Source: an uncultured Eubacteriales bacterium (GTDB lineage: Bacteria > Bacillota > Clostridia > Oscillospirales > CAG-272). Taken from it: a DNA stretch of 64,000 bases. Both the position numbers and the translations under genes were made by a program. The DNA lies in contig CAKRZE010000008.1 of assembly GCA_934432725.1 (NCBI GenBank), positions 1 through 64,000 of the forward strand, given 5' to 3'. Positions 44,524 to 52,691 of the stretch are shown one piece after another. Positions within the stretch are counted from its first letter, which is position 1. Each line of letters begins with the position of its first letter. The notes below the pieces were generated by a model. The model saw only the letters and a list, made by a program, of their open reading frames with translations. It was not told where the DNA came from and searched no databases.

Positions 44524-45015
44524 ATGGAACAGATTCTTGCACTTCTGGAAAAGGATTGCAGACTGACTCCCGCGCAGCTGGCGGTGATGTTGGGTCTGAA
44601 GGAGGAGGACGTGGCGGCAGCCATCCGGAAATATGAGGCGGAGGGCGTGATCCTCGGCTATAATGCCCTGATCGACTGGGATAAAACAAACCGGGAATAT
44701 GTCTCGGCGGTGATTGAACTGAAGGTCTCCCCCTCCCGGGATCACGGCTTTGACCGGATTGCGGAGCGGATTTACAATTATCCGGAGGTAAAAACGGTGC
44801 AGCTGATGTCCTCCTCCGGCTATGATCTTCAGCTTCTGATCGACGGAAAGACCATGAAGGAGGTTGCGTACTTTGTGGCGAACAAGCTCGCAACGCTGGA
44901 GAGTGTTGTTTCCACCGCAACGCACTTTGTGCTGAAGAAGTATAAGGACAAGGGCGTGGTGTACGGCACGCCGGAATCGGATGAAAGAGAGCAGGCTTAT
45001 TATGGATTACAGTAA
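44524..45015 (+). CDS. Lrp/AsnC-family transcriptional regulator
   Basis: The 163-aa product has an N-terminal winged helix (LTPAQLAVMLGLKEEDVAAA, residues 14-33) and a C-terminal RAM/AsnC effector domain (residues 65-145) that binds amino acids and forms octamers. The gene overlaps the following aminotransferase gene by 14 bp, so it likely regulates it and itself. GAAAGGAG lies upstream, though farther from the ATG than usual. Confidence 0.92.
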   Translation: MEQILALLEKDCRLTPAQLAVMLGLKEEDVAAAIRKYEAEGVILGYNALIDWDKTNREYVSAVIELKVSPSRDHGFDRIAERIYNYPEVKTVQLMSSSGYDLQLLIDGKTMKEVAYFVANKLATLESVVSTATHFVLKKYKDKGVVYGTPESDEREQAYYGLQ

Positions 45016-46189
45016 GGTTCTGTCGCGGAAGGCAGTGGAAATGAAGCCGTCCGGCATCCGAAAGTTCTTTGACATGCTCGGCGGCATGAAGGACGTTGTC
45101 GCGCTGACGGTCGGTCAGCCGGACTTTATCACCCCATGGCACATCCGGGAGGCGGGAATCGAAAGCCTGGAGCGAGGAAAAACCTATTATACCTCCAACA
45201 GCGGTCTGCCGGAGCTGCGCGGGGAAATCTCGGCGTATCTCAGTCGTCGGTTCGGACTGGAATATCATCCGGACAGGGAGATTGTGGTCACGGTGGGCGG
45301 CTCTGAGGCGATCGATATTGCGGTGCGCGCATTGGTCAATCCGGGCGATGAGGTGATCGTTCCGGTGCCGTCGTTTGTGTGCTATGCGCCGATTGTATCT
45401 ATTATGGGCGGGGTTCCGGTGTTTGTGGAGACAAAGGAGGAGGACAGCTTTAAGCTGACGCCCGAGGCACTGCGCGCCGCAATCACGCCGAAAACCAAGC
45501 TTTTGATCATGCCGTTCCCGAACAATCCGACCGGAGCCGTGATGAATGCGGAGGAGCTGGAGGAGATCGCAAAGCTCCTGCGCGAAACCGACATCATGGT
45601 GCTGTCCGATGAGATTTACGCGGAAATGACCTATGGCGGCAGGAAGCACGTCTCCATTGCTTCGCTGCCCGGCATGCGGGAGCGCACCATTGTAGTCAAC
45701 GGCTTTTCCAAGGCATATGCCATGACCGGATGGCGCATGGGCTATACGGCTGCGCCGGAGCCGGTGACAAAGCAGATGCTGAAGCTTCACCAGTTCTGCA
45801 TCATGTGTGCGCCGACCACAAGCCAGTATGCGGCAACGGAGGCTTTGAAAAACGGCGACGGGGACATCGCGATGATGACGGCGGAGTATGACAGGCGCCG
45901 CCGGTTTATCGTGGACGGGCTGCGCCGCATCGGACTGTCCTGCTTTGAGCCGGAGGGGGCATTTTATGTGTTTCCGAACGTGTCCGGCTTCGGTATGACC
46001 TCCGAGGAGGTCTGTGAGAAGCTGCTGTACGAATTCGGCGTGGCGATTGTGCCGGGAACCGCCTTCGGAGACTGCGGGGAAGGGTACGCGCGGATCTCCT
46101 ATGCGTATTCGGTGGAGCATATCACGCGCGCTTTGGAGCGCATAGAGCAGTTTGTCCGGAAGTACGGAGCTGTGGGGCAGGGAAGCTGA
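45002..46189 (+). CDS. PLP-dependent aminotransferase, class I (aspartate/aromatic family)
   Basis: The 395-aa fold-type I enzyme shows GQPDF around residue 34, YTSNSGLPELR around 61, NPTG in PNNPTGAVMN around 168, DEIYAEMTYGG around 200, the PLP Lys in NGFSKAYAMTGWRMG around 233, and the carboxylate-binding Arg in ARISYA around 368. Related enzymes (PatA, AspB) transfer amino groups between aspartate, aromatic or N-acetyl-LL-diaminopimelate substrates; which one cannot be told. The ATG at 45002 overlaps the Lrp gene by 14 bp. A terminator follows. Confidence 0.93.
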   Translation: MDYSKVLSRKAVEMKPSGIRKFFDMLGGMKDVVALTVGQPDFITPWHIREAGIESLERGKTYYTSNSGLPELRGEISAYLSRRFGLEYHPDREIVVTVGGSEAIDIAVRALVNPGDEVIVPVPSFVCYAPIVSIMGGVPVFVETKEEDSFKLTPEALRAAITPKTKLLIMPFPNNPTGAVMNAEELEEIAKLLRETDIMVLSDEIYAEMTYGGRKHVSIASLPGMRERTIVVNGFSKAYAMTGWRMGYTAAPEPVTKQMLKLHQFCIMCAPTTSQYAATEALKNGDGDIAMMTAEYDRRRRFIVDGLRRIGLSCFEPEGAFYVFPNVSGFGMTSEEVCEKLLYEFGVAIVPGTAFGDCGEGYARISYAYSVEHITRALERIEQFVRKYGAVGQGS

Positions 46190-46230
46190 CCTGCAGGAGC
46201 CTTGCGGACCGGGCGAAACAGGAATACCAA

Positions 46231-46257
46231 AAAAGGGCTGCCGTTTGGCAGTCCTTT
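46231..46257. terminator. Bidirectional terminator between the aminotransferase and surface-protein genes
   Basis: AAAAGGGCTGCC-GTTT-GGCAGTCCTTTT serves both convergent genes, with T runs on both strands. Confidence 0.85.
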
Positions 46258-46286
46258 TCTGTTTCAGGTTATTGTGTGAGTATGAA

Positions 46287-47162
46287 TCAGTGCTTCTTCT
46301 TAGCAACAACTACGGTTGCGCCGAGAGCAACTACTGCAACTGCAACGAATGCAGCGGTGAAGTCAGCGGTCTGCGGAGGATCGGTCTTGCCGGTCTCACC
46401 GGATTCGCCGGGCTCGCCGGATTCGCCGGGCTCGCCGGATTCGGAAGCAACGGTGTAGGTAAAGGTAGCCATTCCGTCAAAGCCCTCATATTCTGCGCCT
46501 GCGATTGCTTCCTTCTCGGGACGGAAGCCGTCATCACCGTCAGCCAGATTGTTCATTTTGTTGTAACGGCGGTTTGCATACTTGATGGCAAAAGAGAGTC
46601 TGTGGTCGTTGTCATACATGTAAGCGATGTTGTCGCCCTCAGTCTCCATATCAACCGTGACAATCAGATAAATGGTGTTATCTTTAGCGTCCTTGACGAG
46701 GTTGGTCAGATCGACGCTCTTATAACGGGGCTCATAAAGAGAGCTCCAGCCGCCTTCTGCGGTCATAGCGAAGGAGGTGACGCCTGCAGGCAGATAATCC
46801 GCATAGCTTGCAACCTTAGTCCACTTGGAAGCCCATTCGGAAGATTCCGGAACATTGTCTACATCCAGAGATGTGGTTGCATACAGTACGAACTTGCCGG
46901 AAACAGGCATAACGACAGATGCTGCGGTGGTGTTGGCTTCAAAGGTGAGCTTGTAGACGATGTAATCGCTGTCGCCGTCAAGCGCCCAGTAATCACCGTC
47001 ATCATTGCCCTGAACCAGACCATTGTCAGCTACCCAGTATTCACTGGTGTTATCCTGCGGATTAAAACTGACTTTCTTTGTCTCGGGATCAGCCGCTGCG
47101 GCAGGAACAACACAAGCTACAGCCAGCATGAGAACTGCGAGAACAAGTGCTAATTTCTTCAT
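46287..47162 (-). CDS. Secreted cell-surface protein with Gly-Glu-rich repeat and C-terminal anchor
   Basis: The 291-aa product has a Sec signal peptide (MKKLALVLAVLMLAVACVV, cleaved after AAA). The extracellular domain of about 210 residues is rich in acidic and aromatic residues and matches no family I know. A collagen-like GEPGES repeat (about 243-258) follows. The C-terminus has PPQTADF, a hydrophobic helix and the basic tail KKKH. That resembles the P-x-T-G/A-D sorting signals of clostridial sortases (PPQTGD type), here with Ala instead of Gly. It may be sortase-anchored or just membrane-anchored. It has its own promoter and AAGGGAG ribosome binding site. Confidence 0.8.
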   Translation of the reverse strand: MKKLALVLAVLMLAVACVVPAAAADPETKKVSFNPQDNTSEYWVADNGLVQGNDDGDYWALDGDSDYIVYKLTFEANTTAASVVMPVSGKFVLYATTSLDVDNVPESSEWASKWTKVASYADYLPAGVTSFAMTAEGGWSSLYEPRYKSVDLTNLVKDAKDNTIYLIVTVDMETEGDNIAYMYDNDHRLSFAIKYANRRYNKMNNLADGDDGFRPEKEAIAGAEYEGFDGMATFTYTVASESGEPGESGEPGESGETGKTDPPQTADFTAAFVAVAVVALGATVVVAKKKH

Positions 47163-47227
47163 AATATTTCTCCCTTTCCTTGGCGGATATGCGACCTGAT
47201 ACACATTCCGCCGACTTACTTAAGCAT

Positions 47228-47256
47228 ATTGTAACGCAGGCAACCGTAAAAGTCAA
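47228..47256 (-). promoter_or_regulatory. Sigma-A promoter of the surface protein gene
   Basis: On the minus strand, TTGACT, 17-bp spacer, TACAAT, about 65 bp before the ATG. Confidence 0.75.
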
Positions 47257-47392
47257 TCAAAATCGGGAAAAACGTTCAAATGCGGTCCGCAATTCTGCTT
47301 TTTTAACAAAATAAAATAGATTTGTTGTGCAAAAAGCACAGATTCTCTGCCGCTGTGCTTCTGCCGGACAGAGGCGGTTTCTGGTTTTTCCG

Positions 47393-47430
47393 GAAACAAA
47401 AATGTTCTGCCGGTACAAAACCGGCAGAAC
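47393..47430 (-). terminator. Terminator after the 95-aa membrane protein gene
   Basis: On the minus strand, GTTCTGCCGG...CCGGCAGAAC with a 7-nt loop is followed by ATTTTTGTTT. It lies about 130 bp past the stop. Nothing else is seen in 47257-47559. Confidence 0.75.
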
Positions 47431-47559
47431 AGAATGCATTCTCTGACTTTTCCCGGATGCCGAAAACGCACAAATGTCCCAAACAGAGTGCGCAGTCCGC
47501 AAGCCTTCGAAAGGGCGGCGCGGAGCGGGACGAGATGCGGCTTTCGGATGGAATCCGGC

Positions 47560-47847
47560 TTATTCAGCCTCTGCTTCGTCAGCCTTCTCGGCTTCCTCGG
47601 CGGGAGCGGCTTCGCACTCATCGCAGATGCTGCCGCAGTCGCTGTCGTCGTCCTCAAACAGATCATCGCAGTCAAAATCGTCATCGCAGATGCAGGAAAG
47701 GTCCTTGCGATACTTGTCAAACAGGAATTTCACGATCACGCAGACGCCTGCAACGATTCCGACAATCAGAAATACCTTCAGCAGAACCTGAAGCGTCTTA
47801 TTTTCCTTCGGCTCTTCTTTTTTGAACATTTTTGCAAAGCATGTCAT
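47560..47847 (-). CDS. Small single-pass membrane protein with acidic, Cys-containing tail
   Basis: The 95-aa product starts with a short basic stretch, then one membrane helix (LLKVFLIVGIVAGVCVIVKF, residues 22-41). A highly acidic C-terminal tail follows, with five Cys among Asp/Glu clusters (DCDD, DSDCGS, CDEC) and an Ala/Glu end. The tail could bind metal. Similar short acidic membrane proteins occur in clostridia without known function. The ATG at 47847 has GGAGGTAA upstream; the earlier in-frame Met lacks a ribosome binding site. Confidence 0.72.
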   Translation of the reverse strand: MTCFAKMFKKEEPKENKTLQVLLKVFLIVGIVAGVCVIVKFLFDKYRKDLSCICDDDFDCDDLFEDDDSDCGSICDECEAAPAEEAEKADEAEAE

Positions 47848-48155
47848 ATTCGTATTACCTCCGTTTATGTTTTTCACAGTTAGGATTCTACTTTTTCATG
47901 CATAGTATACCACGTGTTTCCGGATAGAAAATGAACATGAATTGGAAGATATGTTAACTTTTTTAGAACGAATCGGACGGAAATTCAAAACCGCAGAATG
48001 TGCGGAGCCGACAGGTGCGCAGGGGAGGGCAGTGCGGTATTTTTCTGTGTCGAGGCTTGCGCATGCAGAGAACGGCGGGCTTTTCGGCACGTCCTTCGGC
48101 GCGGATTGAGCAGAGGCTAAGGGAGGCAATGCATATTTCTGCTCATACACTGCCT
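47848..48155. other. Gene-free stretch
   Basis: A TATACT box on the minus strand near 47915 may be the -10 of the 95-aa protein gene, but no good -35 is present. Nothing else recognised. Confidence 0.45.
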
Positions 48156-48540
48156 GCGCGGGCAGACGGCTTTGATGTCCCGTTCGGGCATCGGCTGTGC
48201 GGAGCCGGTGCATCTGCCTGTCAGATACCGAACAGCGTTTTGCCGTTTTCATAACAGATGCCGGCGGCAAGCTTGCCGGAAAGGTCCCGGTCGGAGGCAT
48301 CAAGGCGTTTGCGCGGGCAGACGGCTTTGATGTCCCGTTCAGGCATCGGCTGTGCGGGGCCGGTGCATCTGCCTGTCAGATACCGAACAGCGTTTTGCCG
48401 TTTTCATGTCGGATGCCGGCGGCAGGCTCGCCGGAAAGGTCCCCCGGTCGGAGGCATCAAAGCGTTCGCGTGGGCAAACGGCTTTCACGCAGCACTTGGG
48501 CGCGGGCAGCGCGTCAGCCTGTCAGATTCCGAACAGTGTT
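48156..48540. repeat. Tandem repeat (about 155-bp unit) that includes copies of the 3' end of the adjacent uronate-isomerase-like gene
   Basis: Units begin GCGCGGGCAGACGGCTTT at 48156 and 48311, with a diverged third at 48468. Each carries about 60 bp matching the last 20 codons and stop of the gene ending at 48522; the stop-codon positions are 48221, 48376 and 48522. On the minus strand each copy still reads ICYENGKTLFGI-stop. So the gene's tail has been duplicated in tandem downstream of itself. Confidence 0.9.
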
Positions 48541-50174
48541 TTGCCGTTTTCATAGCAGATACCGGCGGCAAGCTCGCCGAGCAGGTCCCAGTCCAAGGGG
48601 TATTCGCCGCGCTCTGCCATGCTGCCGAGCGTCCGGCATACCTCCCGCCGGAATATTTCATGGGACGCGCCCAAAAGCGGCGTGCAGGCTCCGGAGGGCA
48701 TGCAGGGGAGAAAGCCTGCGGGACTGTGCGCCGCAAGGCGGCGGAGCGCCTCACCGGACGTGCCTGCCTGACCGGGGGCAAACGAAACCCGCAGGGTGGG
48801 CAGTCCCCATTCGTCGCTTCCCTGAAGCAGATCGGCAAGAAGACAGGCATCCGGAATGCCTGTGTGATCCGGGTACAAAACGGTTTTCGGAAGCGCCTGC
48901 ATTTTCTTCAGCGTATGCAGAAGTGCGGACAGCGCCCGGATATTCCAACCGAAGGCGGGCGGTTTTTCCGGCAGGAAACCGGACTGCACGGCGTTTTCTG
49001 TGCTCCTGGGGGCTGAATTTCCGGCAGAAATCACCGGACCGCAGTCCCTGCTTCCGGCAGGCGCGCTGCGGAAGGAATCCCGGGAGGGGGCGCTTTGGCA
49101 GTCGGAGATGCTCTGCTCTGCATGCTCTCCGGCTGCATTTTCTGTACGCACGTTTTTGGCGGACCGCCCGCAAGCCGGACCTGCGGATGCCGCTCCTCCG
49201 GCAGGCTGCACAAAGGAGGCGCTTCCGGACACGGTGCGTGCGAACACCGCGTCTGAGGCGGGCAGATTTCCGGAAAACAGCTGCATCACCCAGCCGCGGC
49301 TCCGGTACTCTTTTGCGAAGAAGAGGAGCATGTGGGTGCGGAATTTCGCTTCCTCCTGCTCCGAGACGCTCCGCGCGCCGGAGCCGAGCGCGCGCCGGAG
49401 GATATCTTCGATATCTCCCTCGGTTGCCGCGCGGTCAAAGCGGAAGGTGCCGTCCAGACGGTGCAGCGCGGTCCGGCAGCCGCATGCCGCAAACGCATCC
49501 ATCCGGTCAAGATATGCCTGCTTCAGATCGGCAAGCGTTCCGATTCCGATGCCGCACACAGTGCTGAGTGCGGCGATGCGGGCGGGAAAGCTCCGCTCGC
49601 GGCAAAGCAGCCCGTCCTCCGGCAGGAACGCGGGAATTACCTCGGTGCCGCACGGCTCCTCCCGAAGCATCTCATACCATACAAGCGGCTCGGCGGGGCT
49701 GCAGGCGGCATAGACCGATTCCGTTCCGTATGAGGCAAGGAGCTGTCTTGCGCGCAGGGGCGTATTTGTCAGAGCGTCCGCTGCCGAATGCCATATTTCC
49801 TCTGCCGTATAGGCGGACAGGAGCTGCCCGCAGTCAAAATACCGCGCAAGCTCCAGCTGTGCGCACCGGTACAGCGGATTTCCGGCAAGCCGCGGCAGGA
49901 TCGAGGCAAAGGCATAGAATTTCTCATAATCTGACGCTGCTCCCGTGATATAAGCCTCGTCAATGCCGCAGCTGCGCATGGCGCTTTGCTTCTGCGGGTC
50001 CGGCTCCAGCCAAAGCTCGGTCAGATTGGCGTATCTGCGGTTTTCCGCAATGTCGCGGGTGCAGAGCCCCGTAAAAGGGTCCGTGACCGGCAGCGGCTCT
50101 GCAAAGGAGCGGTACAGGGTGCGTGCAGTCTCGCCGGAAAGCAGGAAATCATCGTCCGAAAACTGTTGTATCAT
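48522..50174 (-). CDS. Uronate isomerase (UxaC)-like protein lacking the catalytic metal site
   Basis: The 550-aa product aligns along its length with glucuronate isomerase: IAENRRYANLTELWLEP, AMRSCGI, GAASDYEKF, GNPLYRCAQLEL and LPKTVLY match UxaC blocks in order. UxaC converts glucuronate/galacturonate to fructuronate/tagaturonate. Here the metal motif DYHCHL is DPFTGL (residues 32-37, both His lost), the His of the GWVQQYH block is Phe, and the Asp/Arg of the TDSR block are Gly/Cys. A Ser/Ala/Gly-rich insert of about 95 residues sits around 305-400. It is probably an inactive paralogue or a decaying gene, though the frame is open. No other uronate genes are nearby. Confidence 0.82.
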   Translation of the reverse strand: MIQQFSDDDFLLSGETARTLYRSFAEPLPVTDPFTGLCTRDIAENRRYANLTELWLEPDPQKQSAMRSCGIDEAYITGAASDYEKFYAFASILPRLAGNPLYRCAQLELARYFDCGQLLSAYTAEEIWHSAADALTNTPLRARQLLASYGTESVYAACSPAEPLVWYEMLREEPCGTEVIPAFLPEDGLLCRERSFPARIAALSTVCGIGIGTLADLKQAYLDRMDAFAACGCRTALHRLDGTFRFDRAATEGDIEDILRRALGSGARSVSEQEEAKFRTHMLLFFAKEYRSRGWVMQLFSGNLPASDAVFARTVSGSASFVQPAGGAASAGPACGRSAKNVRTENAAGEHAEQSISDCQSAPSRDSFRSAPAGSRDCGPVISAGNSAPRSTENAVQSGFLPEKPPAFGWNIRALSALLHTLKKMQALPKTVLYPDHTGIPDACLLADLLQGSDEWGLPTLRVSFAPGQAGTSGEALRRLAAHSPAGFLPCMPSGACTPLLGASHEIFRREVCRTLGSMAERGEYPLDWDLLGELAAGICYENGKTLFGI

Positions 50175-50616
50175 GGCAGACTATCGCTTTCTTAGGGGAA
50201 AGCTTCCTTTTCAAAATATCGTCTTCTCCGGGCGTCGGTTTCAGCCATCTCCGGCTTTGCCTGCGGAGCATCGCCCGGAGTCAGCGCCGCAAACCTTCAG
50301 GCTTCGCCCTCGCCGGGCTGCGGAACCGAAGCGGAGATGACGCAGCGATGCCGGCTGCGAAGGCGGGCTGCGGGCAGGACAGTGCGCGGGCTGCGGGACT
50401 GTGCGGAAGGCGGTTTGACTGCCGGACGGAGGCTCCTGCCGCGGGAGGTGCAGGGGCATGCTTTGGGACGGCAGAGGCACGCTTACGGAGCGCCCGATCA
50501 GATCGGACATTCACGGCTTTTCCGCCGCGCAGGGTGCGGATAGCAGTCCTGTCTTTCTGCGGCTGAAGGATGCTTGCGGATGAACGCCGCAGTGCCGGAG
50601 CCTGCCGCGTTCTGCG
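50175..50616. other. Gene-free stretch
   Basis: No supported gene or site between the ABC-2 permease and the UxaC-like gene. Confidence 0.5.
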
Positions 50617-51519
50617 TCAGTGTCCCTTCTTTGAATGCATCAGATTCAGGCACACATAGAGTCCTGTGGCAATGGCGGCAGAGGCAAGCAGGATTACATA
50701 CATACAGTCGAGCGTCACTTTTTCTCCGAAGAAATACAGGTTGCAGTCCACGCTGTCGCGGATGGCTTCCAGCACCTCCGGCGGGAAGCCGATGCGCTTC
50801 ATCTCTTCAAACACGCCCCGCAGCGCATGGTTTCGCAGAAGGCTTGTGCCGTACGTGCCGGGCAGGAAGGACAGAACCCTCTGCAAGCCCTCCGAAAATC
50901 CGGAGATGGGCATATAGGCGCCGCAGAGGAAGCCGTAGCCTGCGCTGACGACCGTTCCCACGGCGCTTGCCTGTCCCGATGTAGTGAGGGGAAAGATGAT
51001 ACAGGAGGAAAGCGCCGTGCCGAAGAGCACCAGAAGAACGACATCCAGAAGCAGCGCAGCCACGTCCGCTGCCGACAGATACCATCCGACCTTTGCAAGG
51101 TAAATAAGGCATGCGCCAAGCGCCGAAAAGTTGATGATGAAAGTCGAAAGCGCCGTGGAGATGTAATAGCTCAGCGCCAGCATCCCGGGGTTCAGCGGGG
51201 CAATGGTCAGATCCTTCCGCGCGCCGCTGACCTTGTCCTGCACCATCAGCAGGTTGGAGCAGAATGCCACGGTGATGCAGCTTACCGCCAGAATGGAGGA
51301 GACCAGCTCCCCGCCCACACAGCCCCACACCAGCTTGTCGGACACAGTGGCTCCCGCCGCTTCCAGTGCGGAGCGGAAGCTGTCCTCATAGATATTGGCA
51401 AGAAAGGTGACATACAGCACAAGCAGGATCATCGGTGTGATAAGGGAGGTGAAAAACATCCCCTTATCCTTAAAGTACAGCTTTGTATTGCGCCGGATCA
51501 GCGCCCAGAGTCCGGTCAT
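50617..51519 (-). CDS. ABC-2 type exporter permease
   Basis: The 300-aa product has six predicted membrane helices in the ABC-2 pattern: an N-terminal amphipathic stretch RRNTKLYFKDKGMFF, a large extracellular loop after helix 1, and the LPGTYGTSLLRN region before the last helices. It pairs with the ATPase gene that overlaps it by 4 bp (ATGA). Such pairs export drugs, antibiotics or polysaccharides; the substrate is unknown. Confidence 0.9.
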   Translation of the reverse strand: MTGLWALIRRNTKLYFKDKGMFFTSLITPMILLVLYVTFLANIYEDSFRSALEAAGATVSDKLVWGCVGGELVSSILAVSCITVAFCSNLLMVQDKVSGARKDLTIAPLNPGMLALSYYISTALSTFIINFSALGACLIYLAKVGWYLSAADVAALLLDVVLLVLFGTALSSCIIFPLTTSGQASAVGTVVSAGYGFLCGAYMPISGFSEGLQRVLSFLPGTYGTSLLRNHALRGVFEEMKRIGFPPEVLEAIRDSVDCNLYFFGEKVTLDCMYVILLASAAIATGLYVCLNLMHSKKGH

Positions 51520-52430
51520 TTCTCCATGCCTCCCGTCAGCTTTTTTCCGGTCACAGCCAGAAATACGTCGTCCATTTTTCCCTTTGTGATTTCATAATCC
51601 CGGAAGATCTCCGGATATTTCAGGATCAGCCCCGTTGCAGCCGCCGTGTCGGGAACCGAGATGCGAAAGGCGTCCCGGATGGCTTCATAGGGTGCGCCGA
51701 GCCGTCTGACTTCTGCTTCCTCCTGTCCGTAGAGGGTGATATAGTCCCCGGTGTAGGTGTTTTTCAGTGTCAGCGGCGTTCCCTCCGCAGCAATTTCGCC
51801 GTGATCCAGAATCACCACATAATCCGCGTCTGCCGCCTCCTCCATGTAGTGTGTTGTCAGAAACACGGTGAGGCTTTTCTCCCGGCGGAGGCTGCCCAAG
51901 ACCTTCCAGAGCAGATTCCGCGTCTGGGGGTCCAGCCCAGTGGTCGGCTCGTCCAGCACCAGAATCCGCGGCTGGTGCAGCAGGGCTCTGGCAATGTCGA
52001 TTCTGCGCCGCTGTCCGCCGGACAGCCTGCCGACGGGACGCTTCAGAAGGCTTGCAAAGTCCAGAAGCTCCGCAAGCTCGTCAAGCCGCTTTCGGAATTC
52101 CGGGCCGCTTATGCCGTAAAGCGCCGCACGGCTTTGCAGATTGTCTCTTACGGACAGGTCCTTATCCAAAACCGAGTTTTGGAAGACCACGCCGAGGCTG
52201 CGCTTGATACGGTCGGCGTCCTTGTCCAGATCGTTGCCGCAGATCGTCACCCTTCCGCCGTCCTTGCGCAGCTGTCCGCAAAGGATGTTGATCGTGGTCG
52301 ATTTTCCCGCTCCGTTGACGCCCAAAAAGGCAAACAGCTCGCCTTCCCTGACCCGGAAGCTCAGATCGTTTACCGCCCGGACTTCGCCGAAGCTTTTTCT
52401 CAGATGATCGATTTCAATGAGATGATTCAT
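51516..52430 (-). CDS. ABC-2 exporter ATP-binding protein
   Basis: The 304-aa product has Walker A GVNGAGKST around residue 39, Q-loop VFQNSVLD around 86, signature RLSGGQRRR around 137, Walker B ILVLDEPTTGLD around 155, and an H-loop TTHYMEEA. The ~80-residue C-terminal domain is of the type seen in DrrA/NodI-like exporters. GGAGAG precedes the ATG at 52430; the upstream open frame is ignored. It is coupled to the permease by a 4-bp overlap. The truncated 7TM sensor-like gene lies upstream on the same strand. Confidence 0.92.
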   Translation of the reverse strand: MNHLIEIDHLRKSFGEVRAVNDLSFRVREGELFAFLGVNGAGKSTTINILCGQLRKDGGRVTICGNDLDKDADRIKRSLGVVFQNSVLDKDLSVRDNLQSRAALYGISGPEFRKRLDELAELLDFASLLKRPVGRLSGGQRRRIDIARALLHQPRILVLDEPTTGLDPQTRNLLWKVLGSLRREKSLTVFLTTHYMEEAADADYVVILDHGEIAAEGTPLTLKNTYTGDYITLYGQEEAEVRRLGAPYEAIRDAFRISVPDTAAATGLILKYPEIFRDYEITKGKMDDVFLAVTGKKLTGGMEK

Positions 52431-52691
52431 ATTTCTCTCCGTTTCCTGATAGGATACAGGTTTTATGGAATTCCGTGCGCTCTGTGCATCGGCAGGCTCC
52501 CGGCGGCTCCGTGGCGGAGCCGGACATTCGTTCGCCGGGACCCCGAGGCATGTCTGATCCCGCTCCCGTTTGTCCGGCACGGATTCTGCGGAGGGAATGT
52601 CTGCCGTAAGCCCGGTAAAGAACCTGCGCGGGAGTGGGGCTTTCTGTCAAGACTCCTGCGGGAGCAGCCGGAGCGCCGCCGTCTCCTTTTT

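Noticed and set aside
44429..46309. 626-aa minus-strand frame
   Set aside because: Antisense to the Lrp and aminotransferase genes.
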